From contig JBGAGE010000006.1 in NCBI GenBank assembly GCA_044226865.1, positions 248,001 through 312,000 of the forward strand: DNA of 64,000 nt. Reading direction: 5' to 3'. Shown in pieces: positions 54,949 through 62,535 of this stretch (its first letter is position 1; each line of letters begins with the position of its first letter). The notes below the pieces were generated by a model that was given only the letters and a program-made list of their open reading frames with translations, searched no databases and was not told the origin of the DNA. The stretch comes from TMP-86 sp044226865 (GTDB taxonomy: Bacteria; Pseudomonadota; Gammaproteobacteria; Steroidobacterales; Steroidobacteraceae). Both the position numbers and the translations under genes were made by a program.

Positions 54949-55509
54949 ATGAATCCATCGTTGTTCGAAAGGATCGCCCGCGGGGACCCCGGCGCCATGG
55001 GTCAATGTATCGACGAATTCGGCGCGCTGGTATGGGGCCTGGCGCGGCGGCTGTCGCGCACCAGCGCCGATGCCGAGGACGCCGTGCAGGACATCTTCAC
55101 CGACCTGTGGCGCAGCGCCGCCCGCTTCGATGCCCGCCATGGCTCGGAAAAAATGTTCGTCGCCATGATTGCCCGGCGCCGCCTGATCGACCGCCTGCGC
55201 CGTCTCAAGGCCGAGCCCGCCACGGTCTCCGACGAGGCGCTGTTGGCCAGCGTGGAAGATGGCGGCAGCGATATTGCCGAGACCACCGCCGAAGCCGAAG
55301 CCGCCACTCGGGCGCTCGCGCAGTTGCGGCCCGAGCAGCGCCAGGTCCTGGAGATGAGCCTGCTGCAAGGACTGAGCCAGGCGGAAATCGCCAGCGCGCT
55401 GAACCTTCCCCTGGGCACGGTCAAGACCTTCATGCGCCGCGGCCTGATCAAGGTGCGGGAGGCGTTGAATCTGGGCGATGTGGCGCTGCCACAGGGGGTG
55501 GTGGTATGA
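54949..55509 (+). CDS. ECF-type RNA polymerase sigma factor (SigK-like)
   Basis: Protein of 186 residues from ATG 54949; ATG 54901 (AGGA upstream) would add 16 residues. Region 2 is FGALVWGLARRLSRTSADAEDAVQDIFTDLW and region 4 is LRPEQRQVLEMSLLQGLSQAEIASAL followed by LPLGTVKTFMRRGL. It directs RNA polymerase to stress-type promoters once released by its anti-sigma factor, whose gene overlaps by 4 nt. The duplicated string ATGAATCCAT at both candidate starts makes the choice uncertain. Divergence from the opg operon suggests envelope or osmotic stress as the signal, which is inference. Confidence 0.87.
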   Translation: MNPSLFERIARGDPGAMGQCIDEFGALVWGLARRLSRTSADAEDAVQDIFTDLWRSAARFDARHGSEKMFVAMIARRRLIDRLRRLKAEPATVSDEALLASVEDGGSDIAETTAEAEAATRALAQLRPEQRQVLEMSLLQGLSQAEIASALNLPLGTVKTFMRRGLIKVREALNLGDVALPQGVVV

Positions 55510-56324
55510 ACCATCCCCTCCAGCCCCAGGATGACCTGGTCGACCTGCTGGTCAAGCAGGCGGTGGAAGGCTTGAGTCCGGAAGAAGCCGCCGAATTGGC
55601 GCGTGCCGCGGCCGGTGCCAGCGCGCAGGCCCAGGCACCGGATGAGCTGCGGCGTTTCGAGCAGGCCGCGGCCGCCGTGGCGATGACCCGCCTCGATGGA
55701 CAGCCGCTGCCCGCCGCGCTGCGGGAGCGCTTGCTGCGGTCGGCCGCGGCGCCGGCGGGCCAGCCTGTAGAAATTTCCGGCGATCCGCCCGTGGCGGTGC
55801 GCGTACCGGCGGCCTCGCGCACGGCCGCCAATTCTGGCTGGTGGGCGGCGGCCGCTTGCCTCGCGCTCGCCTTGTTCCTCGCCGGGCGCACACCCCGTCC
55901 GCCCGTGGCGCCGCCCGACCCTGGCCAATTGCGGGCCACCTTGCTGGCGCGCGCGGGTGCGATGCAGCTGGCCTGGTCGGCCACGCCCGATCCCGGTGGC
56001 CGCGGCGTGAGCGGCGATGTGGTGTGGGATCCCGCCACCCAGCGCGGCGTCATGCGCTTCGTCGGCCTGGGTCCCAACGATCCTGGCGCACATCAATATC
56101 AATTGTGGATTTTCGATGCCGAGCGCGATGAGCGTTATCCCGTCGATGGCGGGGTGTTCGACGTGCCGGCCGGCGCCCGCGAGGTGCTCATCCCGATCCA
56201 TGCGGCCCTGCCGGTGCGACAACTGAAGCTGCTCGCCGTGACCATCGAAAAGCCGGGCGGCGTGGTGGTGTCGCAGCGCGAACACATCGTGGTGACGGCC
56301 ACGCCTGCCGCCGCGCCGGGATGA
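55506..56324 (+). CDS. RskA-type anti-sigma factor
   Basis: Membrane protein of 272 residues. A cytoplasmic N-terminal sigma-binding part (DLVDLLVKQAVEGLSPEEAAEL) has no cysteines, so it is not a zinc-binding ZAS anti-sigma. One membrane helix lies near residues 112-130 (WWAAAACLALALFLAG). The periplasmic C-terminal RskA domain contains GVMRFVGLGPNDPGAHQYQLWIFD and VVSQREHIVVTA. It holds the upstream sigma factor at the membrane. Overlaps with both neighbours by 4 nt. Confidence 0.88.
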   Translation: MNHPLQPQDDLVDLLVKQAVEGLSPEEAAELARAAAGASAQAQAPDELRRFEQAAAAVAMTRLDGQPLPAALRERLLRSAAAPAGQPVEISGDPPVAVRVPAASRTAANSGWWAAAACLALALFLAGRTPRPPVAPPDPGQLRATLLARAGAMQLAWSATPDPGGRGVSGDVVWDPATQRGVMRFVGLGPNDPGAHQYQLWIFDAERDERYPVDGGVFDVPAGAREVLIPIHAALPVRQLKLLAVTIEKPGGVVVSQREHIVVTATPAAAPG

Positions 56325-57259
56325 GCGAGAGGCAGAGCGCCGCGGCGGTGCTGATGGTGCGGCCGGCAGGTTTTGGCTTCAACGAACAGACCGCCGCCTC
56401 CAACGAATTCCAACGGCGTCCCGCGGGTGCCGCCGATGCCGGCCAGCGGGCCGCGCTGCTGGAGTTCGACGCATTGGCGGCGCAGCTGCGCGCCGCCGGA
56501 GTGCAGGTGCTGGTGGGTGAGGACACACCCGCACCGGCGAAGCCCGATGCCGTGTTTCCCAACAATTGGCTGAGCTTGCATGCCGACGGCACCTTGGTGC
56601 TCTATCCCATGCTGGCGCCGAACCGCCGCCTCGAACGGCGCGAGGCGTTGATTCAATTCGTGCGCGAGGCCGGCGGTTTCCGCATCACACGCAGCATCGA
56701 CCTGACCTGGCACGAATCGCAGGGGCGGTTCCTCGAAGGCACGGGGAGCCTGGTGCTCGACCGGCCGGCGCGCATCGCCTACGCGGTGCGCTCGCCCCGC
56801 ACCGATCCGACGGTGCTGGCGGAATTTGCGCAATTGCTGGATTACCAGGTGGTGAGCTTCGATTCACTCGGTCCCGACGGCCAGCCCGTGTATCACACCA
56901 ACGTGGTCATGGCGGTGGGCACTGCCTTTGCGGTGCTGTGCGTGGAGTCGATTCCCGACTCCGCACAACGTGCCGCGGTTCTTGCCTCGCTGCGCGGCGC
57001 GGGCCGTGAGGTCATCGAGATCACGGCCGCGCAGATGCAGGACTTCGCCGGCAATCTGCTGGAGCTGAGCGCGCCGCGCGGACCGCTGATCGCGATATCG
57101 GCGCGGGCCTGGGAAGCACTACGGCCGGCGCAGCGCGCGCAACTGGAGCGGTTCGGACAGGTGCTGCCGGCGAGCATTCCCACCATCGAGCGGCTTGGCG
57201 GCGGCAGCGTGCGGTGCATGCTGGCGGAAATCCATCTGCCGCGGGTCGAAGTGGCATAA
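56321..57259 (+). CDS. ctlX: Arginine deiminase-related hydrolase (CtlX-like)
   Basis: Amidinotransferase-fold protein of 312 residues. The N-terminal VRPAGFGFNEQTAASNEFQ and FPNNWLSLHADG, catalytic His H192 in VYHTNVVMAVG, and catalytic Cys C299 in GGGSVRCMLAEIHLP match the citrulline-utilisation hydrolase CtlX group. That group is proposed to hydrolyse citrulline-type ureido compounds. It is cytoplasmic and coupled by ATGA to the anti-sigma gene, an odd neighbour that may be co-transcribed only for convenience. Confidence 0.87.
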   Translation: MSERQSAAAVLMVRPAGFGFNEQTAASNEFQRRPAGAADAGQRAALLEFDALAAQLRAAGVQVLVGEDTPAPAKPDAVFPNNWLSLHADGTLVLYPMLAPNRRLERREALIQFVREAGGFRITRSIDLTWHESQGRFLEGTGSLVLDRPARIAYAVRSPRTDPTVLAEFAQLLDYQVVSFDSLGPDGQPVYHTNVVMAVGTAFAVLCVESIPDSAQRAAVLASLRGAGREVIEITAAQMQDFAGNLLELSAPRGPLIAISARAWEALRPAQRAQLERFGQVLPASIPTIERLGGGSVRCMLAEIHLPRVEVA

Positions 57260-57267
57260 TCGCGCGC

Positions 57268-57912
57268 ATGCTCGAACTCGGTGTCAAGACGCTGCTGGCC
57301 TATGGCCTCGGCGCCATACTCGGAAGCCTGGTCCTCGGCCGCCTGCGCAACGTGGACATACGCAACCTCGGCAGCGGTAATGCGGGAGGCACCAATGCGC
57401 TGCGCACGCAGGGCGTGGGCTTCGGCATGGCGGTGCTGCTCATCGACATCCTCAAGGGCATCATCGCCGTGAAGCTGCTGCCCGGCCTTACGCTGCCCGG
57501 CATCGAGCCCGACCACCAGGTGTCGCGCGAGTGGCTCACGGTTTGCTGCGCGGTGGCCGTGGTGCTCGGTCACGTCTACCCGATCTGGTTCGATTTCCGT
57601 GGCGGCAAGGGCGCCGCGACGGTGGTGGGCGTGGTGGCCTCGTTGCATCCCTGGACGCTCGTTCCGTTGCTCGCCACCTGGTTGGGCGTGCTCATGCTCA
57701 CCGGCTTCGTGGGCCTTGCCACCATGCTGGCCGGCGTTGCGCTGGTGGTGGCGGTCTGGGTGCGCACGCCGGACGATCTGCCTTTCCTGCTGCTGAGCGT
57801 GGCGTTCGCCGCCTTCATCATCTACACCCATCGCAGCAACATCAGCCGCATGCTGCAGGGTACGGAAAACCGCGCGCGGCGACTGTGGTTGCTGCGGCCG
57901 CGCTCGTCATGA
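57268..57912 (+). CDS. plsY: Glycerol-3-phosphate acyltransferase PlsY
   Basis: Inner-membrane protein of 214 residues that transfers an acyl group from acyl-phosphate to glycerol-3-phosphate, the first step of phospholipid synthesis. Conserved loops are IRNLGSGNAGGTNALR, GHVYPIWFDFRGGKGAATVVG and YTHRSNISRML. About five to six membrane helices. ATG 57268 is chosen as the family start, 8 nt after the ctlX stop. It overlaps birA by 4 nt. Confidence 0.93.
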   Translation: MLELGVKTLLAYGLGAILGSLVLGRLRNVDIRNLGSGNAGGTNALRTQGVGFGMAVLLIDILKGIIAVKLLPGLTLPGIEPDHQVSREWLTVCCAVAVVLGHVYPIWFDFRGGKGAATVVGVVASLHPWTLVPLLATWLGVLMLTGFVGLATMLAGVALVVAVWVRTPDDLPFLLLSVAFAAFIIYTHRSNISRMLQGTENRARRLWLLRPRSS

Positions 57913-58916
57913 GCGCGCGCGACCTGCTGGCCCTGCTCGCCGATGGCGGCGTGCACTCGGGCGAGCAGCTGGCGCAGTCCATGCAGATCAGCCGCACGGC
58001 GGTCTGGAAGCACATCGAGCGCTTGCGCACGCTGGGCATCGCCGTGACCGCGCAGGCACGCGCCGGCTATCGATTGGAGCGCGCCGTTGAAATGCTCGAC
58101 GCCGGGCGCATCGCGGCCGGCATCGGCGCCACGCGCCGCACGAGCCTTGCGCGCCTGCAGGTGCTGTTCGAAACCGGTTCCACCAACACGCTGCTCTTGA
58201 CCGGGGCGCAGCCGCCGGCGGGCCAGGGCTACGCGGCGCTGGCGGAGATGCAGACCGAAGGCCGCGGCCGGCGCGGCCGGCGCTGGGTGACGCCGTTTGG
58301 CGCGGGCCTCGCCCTGTCGATGAGCTGGAGCTTCGAGCATGCCCCGAAGGATTTGTCCGCGCTCAGCCTTGCGGCCGGGGTGGGCGTGGCGCGCGCGCTG
58401 TCGCGCCTGGGTGCGCGCGGCGTGCGACTGAAGTGGCCGAACGACATCTGGTTCCAGGACCGCAAGATGGGCGGGATTCTCGCTGAGGTCCGTGCCGAAT
58501 CCGGCGGGCCCGCCTTCGTGGTCGTCGGCCTGGGGCTGAACCTCCTGCATCCCGCCCAGGTGCTGCCTGCGCCGGCGCTCGCGGAGATCGCAGCGGGCGG
58601 GGTGGCGCCGGCTGCGCTGGCCGAGGCATGCGAGAGTCCGCCCTCGCGCAATGCGGTGGCGGCTGCGTTGCTCGATGAGTGGCTCGGCATCCTGGCGGAA
58701 TTCCAGCAGACCGGGTTCGCGCCTTTCCGCCAGGAGTGGTTGCAGCTGGATGCCTTGGCCGGCCGCGCCGCCCGCGTCAGCCTCGGTGAAGCGGAATTCC
58801 TCGGCACCGCCGGCGGCATCGACGCCGACGGCGGGCTGTTGCTCGAGATCCAGGGGCAGAAGCGCAAGTTCGTGTCGGGCGAGGCCAGCCTGCGTCCGCT
58901 GGCAGGTGCCGCATGA
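57909..58916 (+). CDS. birA: Biotin-[acetyl-CoA carboxylase] ligase and repressor BirA
   Basis: Protein of 335 residues. The N-terminal winged helix (SGEQLAQSMQISRTAVWKHIERL) shows it is the bifunctional type that represses biotin genes. The ligase part has ETGSTNTLLL, GRGRRGRRWVTPFG (biotinyl-AMP loop, about residue 118), LKWPNDIWF and KMGGILAEV; a C-terminal SH3-like domain ends the protein. It is coupled to plsY upstream and to a SPOR protein downstream. In many gammaproteobacteria coaX lies between birA and the SPOR gene; it is missing here. Confidence 0.93.
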   Translation: MSARDLLALLADGGVHSGEQLAQSMQISRTAVWKHIERLRTLGIAVTAQARAGYRLERAVEMLDAGRIAAGIGATRRTSLARLQVLFETGSTNTLLLTGAQPPAGQGYAALAEMQTEGRGRRGRRWVTPFGAGLALSMSWSFEHAPKDLSALSLAAGVGVARALSRLGARGVRLKWPNDIWFQDRKMGGILAEVRAESGGPAFVVVGLGLNLLHPAQVLPAPALAEIAAGGVAPAALAEACESPPSRNAVAAALLDEWLGILAEFQQTGFAPFRQEWLQLDALAGRAARVSLGEAEFLGTAGGIDADGGLLLEIQGQKRKFVSGEASLRPLAGAA

Positions 58917-59653
58917 ACTTCCTCAAGGGCGTGGTGCTGGCGCTGGTGCTGGCCAACATCGGCTACTTCCTCTGGGTTCGCAATGTCGCAGACGAGTCGG
59001 CCCCACCGCCGCCGGCGGCCGCCCCCAGCATCAAGCTCGCCTCGGAGATGCCGCGCTCCGCGCACTCCGAACCGTCGCCCACGCCACCACCCTCCGCCGC
59101 AGAGCTGCCCGCCCCGTCATCGGCGGGTGAGGCGGGCGGCAGCGGTGAGGCGCCGGCACTGCTCACCAATGTACAGCGCTGCGTGAGCGTGGGACCTTTC
59201 CCGGACGTGGCGGAAGCGACGCGCGCCGCCACCGCGCTGCGCACGCGCGGCTACGGTCCCCGGCAACGGGTTGCCGAAGGTGAGGTATGGGCCGGCGTAT
59301 GGGTATACCTGCCGCGGCCCGAGGATGCGCTGGCCGCCGACCAACTGCTCAAGCGCCTGAAGAAGGCGGGCGTGGAGGATGCGCTGGAAATGCCCGGGCC
59401 CGGCGATGCGACGGTGATTTCCCTCGGATTGTTCAGCGAGCCCAAGCGCGCGCAGGCGCGTGTCGAGCAGCTGGCCGGCATGGGCTTCAAGGCGGTGGTG
59501 GCGGATCGCAAGCGCAGCGGCAATGTGTTCTGGGTGGACGTTGACCTGCGGCCCACTGATACGCTGCTCAATCCTGCCGATCTGCAGGGCGAGTCTGGCC
59601 GCGAGAATGGCAACCGCATCGTTCGCCTCGAGGTCAAGGGCTGCCCTGGCTGA
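58913..59653 (+). CDS. SPOR-domain protein with N-terminal membrane anchor
   Basis: Protein of 246 residues. A membrane helix (FLKGVVLALVLANIGYFLWV) is followed by a Pro/Ser-rich linker to about residue 80 and two SPOR-like segments, CVSVGPFPDVAEATRAATAL and VISLGLFSEPKRAQARVEQL. SPOR domains bind denuded peptidoglycan strands at the septum. The double arrangement and birA neighbourhood are common in gammaproteobacteria. Last gene of the coupled run starting at the sigma factor. Confidence 0.85.
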   Translation: MNFLKGVVLALVLANIGYFLWVRNVADESAPPPPAAAPSIKLASEMPRSAHSEPSPTPPPSAAELPAPSSAGEAGGSGEAPALLTNVQRCVSVGPFPDVAEATRAATALRTRGYGPRQRVAEGEVWAGVWVYLPRPEDALAADQLLKRLKKAGVEDALEMPGPGDATVISLGLFSEPKRAQARVEQLAGMGFKAVVADRKRSGNVFWVDVDLRPTDTLLNPADLQGESGRENGNRIVRLEVKGCPG

Positions 59654-60061
59654 GTTCTTCTTCTTTTTCACCTGCTTCAATCGTTGCGGTGGTGGCGGGC
59701 GATTCGGTATAGAAACGCAGCGCAGCGTTGCAGCGCGATCGCAAGCACTGATGCGATGCGGCGCTGAAGAGCTCTCACTAGACCGATGGAGCGGCTTTCG
59801 ATCTTCTTCCGCCAACGTATCCGTGTTGGGAGCGGGTGGGGCAGGTGCCTTTGGGCGCGTGTCCGAGCGCGTCCGATTTGCCTTGCGGGCCGCACTGAGT
59901 ACGACGTGGGACTCTTGAAGTGACCGAATGATGCGCTCGCGGCCCACCAAGGCAAATCGGTGTCTTCAACGCGCGACCACGCGCCCGAAGGCACCTGCCC
60001 CACCCGCTCCCAACACTCTTCGTTGACCTATAAAGGAGATCGAGAAGAAAGTTCCTTCGGC
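59654..60061. other. 408-bp intergenic region with a large inverted repeat
   Basis: No convincing gene is present between the SPOR gene and the convergent flavoenzyme gene. The left part (59654-59822) is unremarkable apart from TC-rich runs near 59656-59670. The rest is dominated by the hairpin at 59823-60016, followed by 45 bp ending at the flavoenzyme stop. No tRNA was recognised, although tRNAs often follow the birA-SPOR genes. Confidence 0.7.
59823..60016. repeat. 194-nt imperfect inverted repeat (long hairpin; MITE or structured RNA candidate)
   Basis: The outer arms 59823-59861 and 59978-60016 are 39 nt each and complementary at 38 positions; the single difference still pairs as G-U in RNA read in one direction. 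After asymmetric internal bulges an inner stem follows: 59873-59885 pairs perfectly with 59948-59960 (13 bp), then GGGCCGC near 59887-59893 pairs with GCGGCCC near 59939-59945. The loop is about 45 nt. There is no terminal T-run, so it is not a simple intrinsic terminator. Near-perfect arms imply either recent insertion or selection on structure. Confidence 0.75.
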
Positions 60062-62359
60062 TCAGGCGTTCATGGCCATCTGCGCCGCGCGTTCAAGATT
60101 GCGCTCGAGCTGCACCTTCCCGCCCACGTACTGCTTGGCCCAGCCGATATCGGTGAACTTCTGCGCGGCTGCCGCGTGCAGCGTCCACGCAGGATCCGCC
60201 AGATGCGGCCGCGCCAGGGCACACAAGTCGGCGCGTCCCGCGCCGATGATGGTGTTGACGTGGTCGTACTCGTAGATGTTGCCCACGGTGATGGTGGGAA
60301 TGCCCGCCTCGTTGCGGATGCGATCGGACAGGGGCACCTGCCACATGCGGCCGAACACCGGCTGCTGCGCGCGGCTGACTTCGCCGGAGGACACCGAGAT
60401 CATGTCGGCGCCCGCCTTCTTGAACTGGCGGGCCACCTCGGTGGCATCTGCAGGTGTGATGCCGCCCGGAACCCAGTCGTGCGCCGAGATGCGCACCGAG
60501 ATGGGCTTGTTGGACGGCCAGACGGCGCGCACCGCCGCGAACACCTCCACGGGGAAGCGGCAGCGGTTTTCCAGGCTGCCGCCGTAACGGTCGGTGCGCT
60601 GGTTGGTCAACGGCGAGATGAACGAGGACAACAGGTAGCCGTGCGCGGCGTGCAGTTCCAGCCAGTCGAAGCCGGCCGCGGCCGCGCGGCGCGCGGCGGC
60701 GACGAAATCGTCCTTCACGCGCGCGAGGTCTTCCTCGGTGGCCGCCTTCGGTACCTGCGACACCCCCTCGATGTAGGGCAGGGCGGAGGCCGAAAGCAAC
60801 GGCCAGTTGCCTGTGCTGAGCGGCTGGTCGATGCCGTCCCATGCCAGGCGCGTGGATCCCTTGCGGCCCGAATGCCCGATCTGCATGGCGATCAACGCAT
60901 CGCTGTTGTCGTGCACCGCCTTGACGATGCGCCCCCACGCGGACGCCTGCTCGTCGGTCCAGATGCCGGTGCAGCCCGGGGTGATGCGCCCATCGGAGCT
61001 GGTGGCGGTCATCTCGGTGAACAGCAGTGATGCACCGCCCAGCGCGCGGCTGCCCAGGTGCATCATGTGGAAGTCGTTGGGCAGGCCATCCTTCGCGGAG
61101 TAGGTGGCCATGGGTGATACCACCACCCGGTTCTTGAGCGTGGCGCCGCGGATGCTGAACGGGGTGAACATGGGCGGAGGCGGTGTGTCCTTGAATTTCA
61201 CGCCCGCCGATTGCGCGAACCAGCGGTCGTAGGCATCGATGTAATCCGGATCGCGCAGCTTCAAGTTCTCGTGGCCCACGCGCTGGCTGGCGGTGAGCAG
61301 CGAGAAGGCGAGTTGCTCGGGCGGCAGGTGCACGTAGCGCTCGATGTCCTCGAACCAGGTCATGCGATTGCGCGCCGCGGATTGGAGCTTCAAGGCCTCG
61401 GTCTCGCGCACCTGCTGGTAGCGGTCCAGCCGCTGTTCGATGGTGCCGTCGGTGCTGATGATCACATCGCGCAGCGCGATCGCATCCTCCATGGCGAGCT
61501 TGGTCCCCGAGCCGATGGCGAAGTGCGCGGTGTGCGCGGCATCGCCGATCAGCACCATGTTCTTGTGGTGCCAGCGCTCGCACAGCACGCGGTTGAACTT
61601 GAGCCACACGGCCGAGCCGCGCAGGTGCTTGGCATTGGAGATGAGCCTTTCACCGCCGAGCAGGTCCTTGAACAACTCCTCGCAGAAGGCCACGGATTCC
61701 TCCGGCGACTTCTGGTCGAGGCCTGCCTTGAACCAGTTCGGCTCCGGCGTCTCGACGATGAAGGTCGACCATTCGTCATCGAAGCGGTAGGCGTGCAGGT
61801 TGAACCAGCCATGGGGCGTCTCGCGGAAGGCGAAGGTGAAGGCGTCGAGCTTCTTCTTGGTGCCCAGCCAGATGAAGCGGCAGGTGCGCAGGTCGATGCG
61901 CGGGTTGAAGATCGACTCGTACTTGCCGCGCACCGTGGAGAACACGCCGTCCGAGCCCACCACCAGGTCGTACTGCGCGCAGTATTCGTCCGGGTCCTTG
62001 AACTCGTGCTCGAACACCATCTTCACGCCCAGTTCCTTCGCGCGCGCCTGCATGATCAGCAGCAGCTTCATGCGCGAGATGCCGCAGAAGCCGTGGCCGC
62101 CGGAGGTGATCTTGCGTCCCTTGAAGTGGACGTCGATGTCGTCCCAATGGCGGAAGCTGCGCTCGATTTCGTCCACCACCTTGGCGTCGGCCTCGCGGAA
62201 GCCGCCCATGGTCTTGTCGGAGAACACGATGCCCCAGCCGAAGGTGTCGTCGGCCTTGTTGCGTTCGAACACCGTGACGTCGCAGTCGGGATTGGATTTC
62301 TTCATCAGGATTGCGAAGTACAGGCCGGCGGGGCCGCCGCCGAGACAGGCGATGCGCAT
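60062..62359 (-). CDS. Bifunctional FAD monooxygenase / Old Yellow Enzyme-type oxidoreductase (salicylyl-CoA 5-hydroxylase-like)
   Basis: Fusion protein of 765 residues. Residues 1-380 are an aromatic-ring FAD monooxygenase (GGGPAGLYFAILMKKS, GWGIVFSD, VLIGDAAHTAHFAIGSGTK). Residues 390-765 are an FMN Old Yellow Enzyme domain (VSPMATYSAKDG, MQIGHSGRKGS, LELHAAHGYLLSSFISP, TDRYGGSLENR). The same fusion occurs in 2-aminobenzoyl-CoA monooxygenase/reductase and salicylyl-CoA 5-hydroxylase, which hydroxylate and then reduce aromatic CoA thioesters. No CoA ligase for aromatics is adjacent. GGGAGAAG precedes ATG 62359, and a promoter lies at 62406-62435. Confidence 0.9.
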   Translation of the reverse strand: MRIACLGGGPAGLYFAILMKKSNPDCDVTVFERNKADDTFGWGIVFSDKTMGGFREADAKVVDEIERSFRHWDDIDVHFKGRKITSGGHGFCGISRMKLLLIMQARAKELGVKMVFEHEFKDPDEYCAQYDLVVGSDGVFSTVRGKYESIFNPRIDLRTCRFIWLGTKKKLDAFTFAFRETPHGWFNLHAYRFDDEWSTFIVETPEPNWFKAGLDQKSPEESVAFCEELFKDLLGGERLISNAKHLRGSAVWLKFNRVLCERWHHKNMVLIGDAAHTAHFAIGSGTKLAMEDAIALRDVIISTDGTIEQRLDRYQQVRETEALKLQSAARNRMTWFEDIERYVHLPPEQLAFSLLTASQRVGHENLKLRDPDYIDAYDRWFAQSAGVKFKDTPPPPMFTPFSIRGATLKNRVVVSPMATYSAKDGLPNDFHMMHLGSRALGGASLLFTEMTATSSDGRITPGCTGIWTDEQASAWGRIVKAVHDNSDALIAMQIGHSGRKGSTRLAWDGIDQPLSTGNWPLLSASALPYIEGVSQVPKAATEEDLARVKDDFVAAARRAAAAGFDWLELHAAHGYLLSSFISPLTNQRTDRYGGSLENRCRFPVEVFAAVRAVWPSNKPISVRISAHDWVPGGITPADATEVARQFKKAGADMISVSSGEVSRAQQPVFGRMWQVPLSDRIRNEAGIPTITVGNIYEYDHVNTIIGAGRADLCALARPHLADPAWTLHAAAAQKFTDIGWAKQYVGGKVQLERNLERAAQMAMNA

Positions 62360-62405
62360 GATCTTCTCCCTTGGCCGCGTGCGCGGCGAAAAACACCTGG
62401 GGAGG

Positions 62406-62435
62406 AAAATAGTTTAGGCTTGAACTAGTCGTCAA
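62406..62435 (-). promoter_or_regulatory. Sigma-70-type promoter of the flavoenzyme gene
   Basis: On the minus strand TTGACG (62435-62430) and TATTTT (62411-62406) are separated by 18 bp, giving a start near 62399 and a leader of about 40 nt. The spacer contains ACTAGT within GACTAGTTC, a partly symmetric AT-rich site that a repressor could use. The region is notably AT-rich compared with its surroundings. Confidence 0.5.
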
Positions 62436-62453
62436 TGCGGAAACCACGTAGTG

Positions 62454-62483
62454 CCGTGCCGGGGCTGCACCGGCCGGCCACGG
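62454..62483. terminator. Imperfect hairpin after cofD, weak terminator candidate
   Basis: CCGTGCCGG (62454-62462) pairs with CCGGCCACGG (62474-62483) with one bulge, about 55 bp downstream of the cofD stop in the minus direction. A second small hairpin GCCCG-AA-CGGGC lies at 62502-62513. Neither has a T-run. Confidence 0.25.
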
Positions 62484-62535
62484 GGCGGGCGCGAATTGCG
62501 TGCCCGAACGGGCTGCCTGCGCGCGAACGGCGCGC

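Noticed and set aside
57255..57260. CATAAT as -10 promoter for plsY
   Set aside because: It overlaps the ctlX stop codon and has no -35; plsY is better explained by read-through from the upstream genes.
59654..60061. tRNA gene expected downstream of birA-SPOR genes
   Set aside because: No T-arm GTTCGAATC-like sequence or acceptor pairing was found; the region is the long inverted repeat.
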